5,778 nucleotides of DNA from a bacterium (GTDB lineage Bacteria > Bacillota_I > Bacilli_A > RFN20 > UBA1709). This document shows positions 1-5,689 of the stretch, in pieces. Location of the stretch: the NCBI GenBank assembly GCA_012511355.1, contig JAAZGG010000023.1, forward strand, positions 1 through 5,778. The letters run 5' to 3'. Position 1 is the stretch's first letter; every line of letters begins with the position of its first letter. The position numbers were made by a program, and so were the translations under genes. The notes under the pieces are model-generated. The model was not told the DNA's origin. It did no database searches and saw only the letters and a program-made list of their open reading frames with translations.

Positions 1-288
1 AGTTAGATGTGATTCTTCAATATTGTCCAAAGATGAATCTAAGATTACTTTACCCTCAGTATCGATGATTGTTAAGCGAATATTTTCATCAACTGTTGTT
101 ATTCTTTCTAAGAGTTCTTCTTCATTAGAGCCATCATAAATTGAAGTCGCTAAATTTAAATAGTTCGTAGCTCGATAGTTCACATCATCACTATTTAATT
201 TATTTATAATAATGGCTGAAAGAATTAATAGTACACTCAAAGAGATGGAAACTATTAAGATGTTAATTAAAATTAATTTCTTTTTCAT
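1..288 (-). CDS. phoR: PhoR-type sensor histidine kinase, N-terminal part (cut by window edge)
   Basis: This is the first 96 codons of a membrane histidine kinase that would sense phosphate status together with PhoU/Pst and phosphorylate the preceding response regulator. The start is an ATG at 288 in an ATGA overlap with the regulator's TGA stop, so translation is probably coupled; no clear Shine-Dalgarno precedes it. It begins MKKK, then one strongly hydrophobic helix (about residues 5-28), then an extracytoplasmic segment. That segment contains RLTIIDTEGKVILDSS followed by NIEESHL, which resembles the 'TIID..G.VL.DS....MENH' stretch of the extracytoplasmic sensor in Bacillota PhoR/WalK-like kinases. 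HAMP, PAS and kinase domains are not in the window, so catalytic residues cannot be checked. The PhoR name rests on this sensor motif plus position after phoU and a PhoB-like gene; WalK-like or another EnvZ-class kinase is possible from sequence alone. Confidence 0.8.
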   Translation of the reverse strand, partial: MKKKLILINILIVSISLSVLLILSAIIINKLNSDDVNYRATNYLNLATSIYDGSNEEELLERITTVDENIRLTIIDTEGKVILDSSLDNIEESHLT

Positions 289-953
289 TTCTGTATTTTA
301 TATCCTAGTCCGTAGACGGTTTTAATCATTTTGTGCTTGTCACCAAATTTACTTCTTATTGACTTGATATGCATATCAAGGGTGCGGCTTTCAACTATTT
401 GATCACTTTCCCAAATAGTTTGGAATAATTCTTCACGCGTCGCCACATCCCCATCTTTTTCCAAAAGCAAGGTCAAGATATCAAACTCTTTATTGGTCAA
501 TTCTACATCTTTGTTATCAACTAGACAGGTTCTAGAATTAACATCAAGGATAACCCCATTGACATCAAAGACTTTTTTCCTTTTAAAGCGCCTAGTTTTA
601 GCCGCCACTCTACTCATCAATTCTAATAGATCAAAGGGCTTTTCAATATAGTCATCCGCCCCCAAATCAAAACCATCCACTTTATCCATAATCATATGAT
701 TGGCGGAGATGATGATAATCTAAATATCATCATTAGAACTATCACTTCTTATTTTTTTAAGAATCTCTTGACCACTCATATCTGGTAACATCATATCTAA
801 TAAAATAATATGGGGTTTTTCCTCGTTAAAGGCTTTAAAAAAAGTTCGGGCATTATAATAGGTTTTAACAACATATCCCTGTTTTGATAAGGTTTTGTTA
901 ATAATTAACGCAATATCTTTATCATCTTCAATAGAATATATTAAAAAATCCAT
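285..953 (-). pseudogene. phoB: PhoB/PhoP-type response regulator interrupted by an in-frame TAG
   Basis: An OmpR-family phosphate-regulon transcription factor (phoP in Bacillus naming), read as 221 residues plus one internal stop at codon 78. The receiver domain has acidic E9-D10-D11, phospho-acceptor D53 in HIILLDMMLPDMSG, switch residue S83 in IIIISAN, and K105 in GADDYIEKPF. The winged-helix domain (about 127-222) ends RTLDMHIKSIRSKFG...IKTVYGLGYKI, typical of PhoB/PhoP. The codon at 722-720 is TAG, at the place where homologues have Pro (or similar) before beta-4. There is no frameshift: the frame continues uninterrupted to TGA at 287-285. The 5' piece alone (953-720, 77 aa) lacks the switch Ser/Thr, the Lys and the DNA-binding domain. 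The 3' piece (from ATG at 695 or 689) has alpha-4/beta-5/alpha-5 plus the DNA-binding domain, but I see no good ribosome site. The ATG at 953 follows GGAGGG with 5 nt spacing. It may be a recent nonsense mutation, a sequencing error or a readthrough codon. Confidence 0.88.
720..722 (-). other. In-frame amber codon inside the response regulator
   Basis: On the minus strand the codons run GAT GAT ATT TAG ATT ATC ATC ATC TCC, that is D-D-I-stop-I-I-I-I-S. Receiver homologues usually read '(T/I)-P-I-I-M-L-T/S-A' here. TAG is one transition away from CAG (Gln), a plausible residue at this position. All sequence on both sides remains under recognisable family constraint. Confidence 0.95.
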
Positions 954-964
954 ATTAACCCTCC

Positions 965-1594
965 TTAAAAGATTTTTTTGTCTTTATGGTAGCCCTTAAC
1001 AATATATATCACCCACTCCGCGATATTGACAGAATGATCGGCTATTCTCTCCAAATATTTTACCACTAATGTGTTATAAATGGCAAAAGAAATATCTTTC
1101 TCTTCTAAATTGATATACTCGTTGATTATCTTATCATATTCACTATCAACATAGTCATCTCTATTTATGACTTCTTGAGCAAGCACAAGATCCTTGTTGA
1201 TATAGGCCCTTACGACATCCTCAAACATTTTTAAGACATAAACCGATAATTGATCAAGACTATGGATGGGTTTATCCGTATTCTTGGCTTTTAAGGCCAA
1301 AGAATGAATATCCTCGGCATGATCAGCGATTCTTTCAATATCCGCTATTAATTTTAAAACACCGGTGACTTCTTTTAAATCTCTGGCATAAGGTCTTTCT
1401 TTTAGTAAAATATGCAGGCAAAGGCTTTCAATTGCCCTTTCATATTGATCGACTAAATCATCATTGATATTTACCTCTTCAGCCTCAATTTTGCCAAAGT
1501 AAAAATCTATAGCCGCTTTTATGTTTTCTATAGTCGTATCGCACATCGTAAACAACATCTGATTTAGTTGTTCTAACAATCTCTGTAATTTCAT
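965..1594 (-). CDS. phoU: Phosphate signalling/transport accessory protein PhoU
   Basis: A cytoplasmic, all-helical protein of 209 aa, close to the usual family length. PhoU couples the Pst transporter to PhoR, keeping the kinase inactive when phosphate is ample, and limits phosphate uptake. It shows the two-fold internal repeat of the family: ADIERIADHAEDI (84-96) in the first half and KYLERIADHSVNIAEW (179-194) in the second. Each carries the acidic ERxxDH cluster that binds metal ions in PhoU structures. The ATG at 1594 is preceded by AGGAG with 9 nt spacing; that ribosome site overlaps the TAG stop of pstB. The gene lies 12 nt downstream of pstB and 11 nt upstream of the response regulator, an arrangement that fits its role as bridge between transporter and two-component system. 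No missing key residue is seen. Confidence 0.96.
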   Translation of the reverse strand: MKLQRLLEQLNQMLFTMCDTTIENIKAAIDFYFGKIEAEEVNINDDLVDQYERAIESLCLHILLKERPYARDLKEVTGVLKLIADIERIADHAEDIHSLALKAKNTDKPIHSLDQLSVYVLKMFEDVVRAYINKDLVLAQEVINRDDYVDSEYDKIINEYINLEEKDISFAIYNTLVVKYLERIADHSVNIAEWVIYIVKGYHKDKKIF

Positions 1595-1606
1595 ATAATT
1601 ACTCTC

Positions 1607-2368
1607 CTATCCAAATCTACCGGTAATATAATCTTCGGTCTTTTCATTCTGTGGGTTAGCAAACAATTCACTAGTTTCTCCCATTTCTATTACCTCTCCT
1701 AGCAGGAAGAAGGCGGTATAATCGGAGATTCTTGCGGCTTGCTGCATGTTATGGGTAACGATAATTATCGTATAGTCTTGTTTTAATTCATCAATAAGCT
1801 CTTCAATTTTAGAAGTGGCGATGGGATCAAGCGCACTAGTTGGCTCATCCATCAGGATAACTTCCGGTTGGATGGCAATGGCTCTAGCAATACACAGCCT
1901 TTGTTGCTGACCACCTGATAAACCTAAGGCATTGTCCTTTAATCTATCCTTAACCTCATCATATAGGGAGGCTTTCTTAAGGGAAGTGGTAACAATTTCT
2001 TTTAAAGTGGCCTTATCCTTTATCCCATTACATCTTGGTCCATAAGCGACATTATCAAAAATTGACATAGGGAAGGGATTAGGACTTTGAAACACCATGC
2101 CTACCTTGGTCCTTAACTCTACTGGATTCATCTCATTGATGTTGATATTTTTATAGAAGATATCGCCATCAATACGACAAATATCATACAGGTCATTCAT
2201 CCTATTTAAACATCTTAGCAGTGTTGATTTACCACAACCTGATGGTCCAATAAAAGCCGTAACCCTACTGTGTTTTATTTCCATATTTATATCTTTTAAT
2301 ACATGATTGTCACCATAATGTAAATTTAGGTTCTTAATGATGAAATCATATTCTTGATTGTTTTCCAT
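1607..2368 (-). CDS. pstB: Phosphate ABC transporter ATP-binding protein PstB
   Basis: The ATPase subunit of the PstSCAB importer; a dimer on the cytoplasmic face powers phosphate import. From the start chosen here it has 253 aa. Visible motifs are Walker [10 protein letters not shown] (41-49), Q-loop Q94 in [17 protein letters not shown], the ABC signature [14 protein letters not shown] (150-163), Walker B VILMDEP (170-176) with catalytic Glu175, D-loop SALD and switch His206 in IIIVTHNM. It ends EDYITGRFG, the characteristic PstB C-terminus, so the TAG stop is genuine. I prefer the ATG at 2368 over the one at 2380: GGAGG lies 5 nt before 2368, whereas the 2380 ATG overlaps that same GGAGG and has no site of its own. 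With this start, pstA's TAA and the pstB ATG are separated by one base (TAAAATG), implying coupled translation. Confidence 0.97.
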   Translation of the reverse strand: MENNQEYDFIIKNLNLHYGDNHVLKDINMEIKHSRVTAFIGPSGCGKSTLLRCLNRMNDLYDICRIDGDIFYKNININEMNPVELRTKVGMVFQSPNPFPMSIFDNVAYGPRCNGIKDKATLKEIVTTSLKKASLYDEVKDRLKDNALGLSGGQQQRLCIARAIAIQPEVILMDEPTSALDPIATSKIEELIDELKQDYTIIIVTHNMQQAARISDYTAFFLLGEVIEMGETSELFANPQNEKTEDYITGRFG

Positions 2369-2369
2369 T

Positions 2370-3602
2370 TTAGCCTCCATTATTTTTCAATTGTCGCTTA
2401 CTTATTAATTTTACAGACGTTGACATAACAAAAACCACTATTAATATTATAATCGAAATCGCCGCCGCTTGTCCAAAATTAGGACTCTCACCACTGGTTA
2501 TATTCCAGATATGCAAAGATAGCGAGGTCGATTGACCAAATAAGCTTACCTCATCACTGATATTTGAACCCATAACAAAAAGTAAGGCGGCGGATTCACC
2601 GATGATCCTACCAATCGATAATAAGGTGGCTTGTAAGATGCCTGGGAAAGCATTAGGTAGTATCACCTTAAATACTGTTTGGGTTTTAGAAGCTCCTAGT
2701 GACAAAGAGGCCATTTGATAGGACAGTGGTATAACAAGGAGGGATTCCGCTGTTGTCTTAGTTATAACTGGCAATAAGACAATGGACATCGTTAAGGCCC
2801 CAGCAAGAATAGTATAGCCACTAGAAGCTCCTAGCTTAGTAACAAAAGGAATAAAGATTATGGCGCCGACAAAGCCAAAGATAATGGATGGTACACCTGA
2901 TGTCATATCAATCATGCTGACAATAGCCCTTTTAAATTTACTTTCTTTGGCATACAAGACAATGTATATGGCCGCTCCTATTCCAATGGGTAGAGCGATT
3001 ATCAAGGTGGTAATTATCAGAATAATAGTGGTAAGAAGCGAACCTCTTATCCCCCCGCCTTGGCTTTCAATTTGCAAGGAATCAATTTTTGTAAGGCGAT
3101 CTAAAGCCTCTATGTAATCTTCTAAATCATCACCATTTGAGGCCATAACAAAGACCCCAAATTCATCTTCACCCATCATTAAATTCAAACTGCTGCCAAC
3201 TTCAATATCTACAACACTATCTTTTAAGTCCGTATTATCGATACAGATTGAATTTTTAAAAGGTGAGTTTTCGTCAAGATATTCTATAACGATGATTCTT
3301 TCCCCTGAATTGTCTTTGCCATCTTCAATAGCAACACCGAAATTAGAGGAAAAATACTCATATTTATCATCGGGATTTTCAAATTTTCTATCACTTTCAA
3401 TTCGCACGGTAGTTAACTCTATCTTATAGTCGGATACCAACATCTTAAACGATAAGTTTGGTAAACCGCCAATAAAAATAAAGGCCAAAATCGCCGCTAA
3501 AACAAGCACGCCAAAAAAGGCGGAAATATAAGTCAATACATTTCTGATTCTGTCTACTAATTTTCTTTTTTTCAAGAATTTCTCTCTATCTACATTCATC
3601 AT
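2370..3602 (-). CDS. pstA: Phosphate ABC transporter permease PstA with a large extracytoplasmic insert
   Basis: A membrane subunit that with PstC forms the phosphate pathway. At 410 aa it is well above the usual length of about 280-300. TM1 lies at roughly 23-45 and is followed by GGLPNLSF, the normal loop start. After that come about 120 extra residues (about 57-180), mostly polar, before the family resumes with [12 protein letters not shown] and TM2 (186-216, [12 protein letters not shown]). The core is intact: SGVPSIIFG (235-243), the EAA-type cytoplasmic loop [20 protein letters not shown] (297-316) that contacts PstB, and [10 protein letters not shown] (331-340). With N-in topology the insert is outside the cell. 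Its stretch [12 protein letters not shown] then [17 protein letters not shown] and DIEVGSSLN has a PDZ-like look, but this is a weak call. The ATG at 3602 overlaps pstC's stop by 4 nt (ATGATG context, weak ribosome site), so translation is probably coupled. Confidence 0.94.
   Translation of the reverse strand: MMNVDREKFLKKRKLVDRIRNVLTYISAFFGVLVLAAILAFIFIGGLPNLSFKMLVSDYKIELTTVRIESDRKFENPDDKYEYFSSNFGVAIEDGKDNSGERIIVIEYLDENSPFKNSICIDNTDLKDSVVDIEVGSSLNLMMGEDEFGVFVMASNGDDLEDYIEALDRLTKIDSLQIESQGGGIRGSLLTTIILIITTLIIALPIGIGAAIYIVLYAKESKFKRAIVSMIDMTSGVPSIIFGFVGAIIFIPFVTKLGASSGYTILAGALTMSIVLLPVITKTTAESLLVIPLSYQMASLSLGASKTQTVFKVILPNAFPGILQATLLSIGRIIGESAALLFVMGSNISDEVSLFGQSTSLSLHIWNITSGESPNFGQAAAISIIILIVVFVMSTSVKLISKRQLKNNGG
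2374..2378 (-). promoter_or_regulatory. Ribosome binding site that fixes the pstB start
   Basis: GGAGG lies inside the last codons of pstA, 5 nt before the ATG at 2368. The longer reading from ATG at 2380 would have the ribosome site inside its own first codons, so the shorter protein is preferred. Confidence 0.8.
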
Positions 3603-4504
3603 TTTTTTTCTAACATTCTTTTAATAGCATTTAAAGTAACACTAGTTAATAAAATTATAAACATTAAGACGACTCCAACACTAAATCTAATATCATAATC
3701 AAGACCTGAGGATTCATGTAGACCTAACATCATCGTCGATGTTAAAGTTCTTGTTATATCAAACAGGTTTAAATTTGGTCCAGTAATAGCATTGCCACAG
3801 ACCATTGATACGGCAGTGGCTTCACCCAAGGCGCGACCAACCCCGAGTATTATAGCGGCAAAGATACCGGATTTCGCCCCATTTATGACGATCTTAAAAT
3901 CGGTCTGAGCCTTAGTGGCTCCTAAAGCTAGCGAAGCATGTATTTGATCTTGCCTAACCGCTTCCACAGAGGTAATTGAGATCATCGTAATTGTCGGTAT
4001 CATCATAATAATTAAAACTATCACGGTTGATAGACCCGAGGTCCCACCAGCCGTTTGAATATTAAATAAATTACCAATATTTTTTACTACAAAATTTATA
4101 ACCGCCATACCAAACAAACCATATATGATAGAGGGGATTGAGGCTAGTAACTCAATGACACTTTTTATGGAAGCACTCAACCTTTTAGGGGCAATCCTTA
4201 CGATAAACAAGGCCGTTAAGATAGAAATGGGCGAAGATACTAAGGTAGCTATTAAAGTTAAATAAAGGGTATTAATCAGCATCCCTAATATCCCATAATT
4301 CCCCGCGGTCCAAGTAAAGCCGGTTATAAACTTCAAAAGGGAAGCGTTCCCGCTTCCCTGATAATCATTGATAAACGGACTAATTCCTTTTATAAAGATA
4401 AACAAAACAATTATTACTATCGCTGAGGCTGCAACAAGCCCAATTACCATGAATATAAATTGTACTACTTTGTCTATCTTTAATTTTAATTCGGTTTTTT
4501 TCAA
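3599..4504 (-). CDS. pstC: Phosphate ABC transporter permease PstC
   Basis: The partner permease of PstA, 301 aa, normal for the family. It has six predicted TM segments, with TM1 at about 13-39 followed by IKGISPF. Family motifs include GILGMLINTLYLTLIA (71-86), ASIPSIIYGLFGM (121-133), the EAA-type loop HASLALGATKAQTDFKIVI (189-207) that meets PstB, and GRALGEATAVSMV (223-235). The start is a TTG at 4504. No ATG lies upstream in frame before the pstS stop, and the next in-frame ATG falls inside TM1, so TTG is the best choice. I see no Shine-Dalgarno before it. Together with the hairpin between pstS and pstC, this suggests much lower output of PstC than of PstS. It ends in TGA overlapping the pstA ATG. 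The codons for residues 48-56 form a strong hairpin (separate entry). Confidence 0.95.
   Translation of the reverse strand: MKKTELKLKIDKVVQFIFMVIGLVAASAIVIIVLFIFIKGISPFINDYQGSGNASLLKFITGFTWTAGNYGILGMLINTLYLTLIATLVSSPISILTALFIVRIAPKRLSASIKSVIELLASIPSIIYGLFGMAVINFVVKNIGNLFNIQTAGGTSGLSTVIVLIIMMIPTITMISITSVEAVRQDQIHASLALGATKAQTDFKIVINGAKSGIFAAIILGVGRALGEATAVSMVCGNAITGPNLNLFDITRTLTSTMMLGLHESSGLDYDIRFSVGVVLMFIILLTSVTLNAIKRMLEKK
4338..4359 (-). other. GNRA-capped hairpin within pstC, terminator-like
   Basis: On the minus strand AGGGAAGCG, loop GGAA, CGCTTCCCT forms a perfect 9-bp stem closed by a GNRA-type tetraloop, followed by TTTG, so the 3' side reads CCCTTTTG. It lies about 145 nt inside pstC and codes for part of YQGSGNASLL. 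The fold is seen directly; any role in attenuation or transcript processing is inference, and the T-run is short for an intrinsic terminator. Confidence 0.6.
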
Positions 4505-4516
4505 TTGCTGTAGGCC

Positions 4517-4539
4517 AAAAAATAGGCTTGGGCCTATTT
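4517..4539 (-). terminator. Terminator/attenuator hairpin between pstS and pstC
   Basis: On the minus strand AAATAGGC, loop CCAA, GCCTATTT is an 8-bp perfect stem. Six T residues (4522-4517) run from the end of the stem onward. The stem begins with the last two bases of the pstS TAA stop. It would end most transcripts after pstS and let a fraction continue into pstCAB-phoU, matching the known need for more binding protein than permease. A competing hairpin can form: TAGGCC (4536-4531) with GGCCTA (4516-4511), which would disrupt the terminator stem. Confidence 0.75.
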
Positions 4540-5506
4540 ATTTGACATCACTCCATTTAATATTTTCTGTTGAATAAACTGTTTTCGCATTTGCCTTAGT
4601 GATTCCTTTAATCGGGTTAGCTTTGTTAACAATAATGGCAATACCATCAATACAAATGGTGCCATAGGTGTTTTTAGCAGCAGGTTCTTCTCCAGGACTT
4701 GCTTCTGTACCTAACTTCATGTCTCTAGATAAGAAGCCAATATGTAATTTGTTTTGAGAATCCTTTTCTGAGCCTTGCGTTCTCTTATAAGCATCACCAG
4801 AACCGGTATGGTTATGGTTAGCAGTAAAGCTTGAACAAACATTGGCAAAGGCCTCGGTTAATTTAGTTGCAATACCTTGAACTGATGTTGATCCACCTAA
4901 GAAAATAGTGGTCTTAGTTGTATTCTGGCAAGCAGCTTTGACATCAGCATTATCGGCTTCCTCAACAATGACACTCCATTTTTTAGCAGCATCAAGTTTT
5001 TCGCTAGAAACAATGCCATCCTTAGATTTGACAATTGCTAAACCTTCCTTAGAATTCATGTACAATAAGAAGCCTTTAACCAAAACTTTTTCAGTATCAC
5101 TCATATCATCATCGGCTCTACGGATGTAGTTAAAGTTTCTCGTTAGTTTATAATCTCCACTTAAAACATTTGCTTCTGTTGGTTTAACGCCATCAAACTC
5201 TAAAGCCTTTACTTTAGTAGTTACGGAGGCTAACGATACGTAACCAATACCATATTCATCGCCTGCAATACTTTCTAACATTGCTCCATTGGAAGCTACA
5301 ATAACCGCACCGGGGATTTTTGTGTTATCTTTTTGGGCTTCTTTATAACCAATTTTTTCAAAGAACCCCTCTCTTGTACCTGATGTGGTGTCACGACTAT
5401 ACTTTTTCACGGCAGAATCCTTTTTGAAACCGCCACAGGCTGTTAGTGTAAATACTAATGCAAATACTGTAGTAATAGCCATCATTAATTTAGAACGTTT
5501 TTTCAT
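4538..5506 (-). CDS. pstS: Phosphate-binding lipoprotein PstS with circularly permuted motif order
   Basis: The extracytoplasmic phosphate receptor of the Pst importer, 322 aa. A lipoprotein signal peptide (MKKRSK, hydrophobic stretch, LTAC) places lipidation at Cys24. Family motifs are clear but in an unusual order. First comes the part normally C-terminal: YSRDTTSGTREGF (36-48; R38, S42, G43 and T44 match phosphate ligands Arg135 and Ser139-Gly140-Thr141 of E. coli PstS), VASNGAM (70-76), YGIGYVSLA (85-93), NVLSGDYKLTR (113-123) and FLLYMNSKEGLAIV (146-159). After a linker (about 165-198) comes the part normally N-terminal: IFLGGSTSVQGIA (201-213), HTGSGDAY (233-240), HIGFLSRDMK (255-264), IDGIAIIVNKANPI (286-299) and ENIKWSDVK (314-322). 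The ORF is continuous with both lobes present, so this is not a truncation. The ATG at 5506 follows an AG-rich leader. It is the first gene after the Pho-type promoter. Confidence 0.93.
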   Translation of the reverse strand: MKKRSKLMMAITTVFALVFTLTACGGFKKDSAVKKYSRDTTSGTREGFFEKIGYKEAQKDNTKIPGAVIVASNGAMLESIAGDEYGIGYVSLASVTTKVKALEFDGVKPTEANVLSGDYKLTRNFNYIRRADDDMSDTEKVLVKGFLLYMNSKEGLAIVKSKDGIVSSEKLDAAKKWSVIVEEADNADVKAACQNTTKTTIFLGGSTSVQGIATKLTEAFANVCSSFTANHNHTGSGDAYKRTQGSEKDSQNKLHIGFLSRDMKLGTEASPGEEPAAKNTYGTICIDGIAIIVNKANPIKGITKANAKTVYSTENIKWSDVK

Positions 5507-5530
5507 GTTATATCTCTTTCCTTTCCTTTC
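5507..5530 (-). promoter_or_regulatory. AG-rich leader and ribosome binding region of pstS
   Basis: Three tandem copies of GAAAG (5530-5516) are followed by AGATATAAC and the ATG. The best anti-16S match near the start is AGAGA with 6 nt spacing; an AGGA lies further away (about 12 nt). The start is supported mainly by the signal peptide beginning immediately after it. Confidence 0.5.
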
Positions 5531-5542
5531 TTAGACACCCAC

Positions 5543-5571
5543 ATTATATATTCATTGTAAATTTTAAAAAA
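5543..5571 (-). promoter_or_regulatory. Promoter of the pst operon (perfect -10, poor -35)
   Basis: TATAAT at 5548-5543 is a perfect -10. At 16-18 nt spacing the -35 position holds only a T-run (about 5571-5566), nothing like TTGACA. This places a start site near 5536, about 30 nt before the pstS ATG. A strong -10 with no -35 is expected where an activator bound just upstream recruits polymerase, as at Pho-regulated promoters. Confidence 0.65.
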
Positions 5572-5580
5572 TCATATCAA

Positions 5581-5608
5581 AGTAAAGAATTGTAAAGAGG
5601 TTGTAAAG
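5581..5608 (-). promoter_or_regulatory. Pho box: three CTTTAC(A/T) direct repeats
   Basis: On the minus strand CTTTACA (5608-5602), CTTTACA (5597-5591) and CTTTACT (5587-5581) recur at 11- and 10-base spacing, one helical turn each. This matches the TTTACA-like tandem repeats bound by Bacillota PhoP. A further ATTTACA sits at 5562-5556, close to the -10. The cluster lies about 45-72 bases before the predicted start site. The expected ligand is the response regulator of this same operon, which here is interrupted. Confidence 0.75.
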
Positions 5609-5609
5609 G

Positions 5610-5643
5610 AAAAGCCTGATACTTTGTATCAGACCTGCTTTTT
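5610..5643. terminator. Bidirectional terminator-like hairpin upstream of pstS
   Basis: On the plus strand CTGATAC (5616-5622), loop TTT, GTATCAG (5626-5632) is extended after a 4-base bulge (ACCT) by AAAAGC (5610-5615) pairing with GCTTTT (5637-5642). T-runs flank it in both directions (GCTTTTT on plus, GCTTTT on minus). It lies about 50 nt after the stop of the upstream minus-strand gene, so it most likely ends that transcript and insulates the pst promoter. Confidence 0.7.
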
Positions 5644-5668
5644 CTAAATATTAGGACTCTCTTTACTA

Positions 5669-5689
5669 TAAATAAAATGATTTTATTTA
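5669..5689. repeat. Perfect AT-only palindrome next to the upstream gene's stop
   Basis: TAAATAAAAT, central G, ATTTTATTTA: 10-base perfect arms, ending directly beside the TAG at 5692-5690. The flanks share a TTTACTAT direct repeat (5662-5669 and 5686-5693). It could be a weak RNA hairpin after the stop codon or a protein site; nothing here decides between them. Confidence 0.55.

Noticed and set aside
285..953. Two separate genes: a stand-alone receiver and a stand-alone DNA-binding protein.
   Set aside because: The 5' piece stops within the receiver fold before the switch Ser and Lys, and the remaining beta-4 sequence continues in the same frame after the stop, so this is one gene broken by a stop codon.
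1592..1609. pstB ends in TAG and phoU follows in the same frame four codons later, so TAG readthrough would fuse PstB to PhoU and also repair the response regulator (reassigned TAG code).
   Set aside because: pstB stops exactly at the family C-terminus (YITGRFG), the TAG forms part of phoU's ribosome site, and phoU has a normal start. The shared frame is a one-in-three coincidence. General TAG reassignment is therefore unlikely, though inefficient suppression is not excluded.
2369..2380. Longer PstB start (MEAK extension from ATG at 2380).
   Set aside because: It has no ribosome site of its own; GGAGG overlaps its first codons and serves the ATG at 2368.
2860..3117. Plus-strand open frame opposite pstA.
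   Set aside because: It is antisense to conserved PstA membrane segments and has no recognisable family motif or ribosome site.
4368..4577. Plus-strand open frame opposite the pstC start and pstS end.
   Set aside because: It crosses a gene junction and terminator on the other strand and resembles no known protein; a shadow frame.
4908..5129. Plus-strand open frame opposite pstS.
   Set aside because: It is antisense to clearly conserved PstS sequence, with low-complexity composition typical of a shadow frame.
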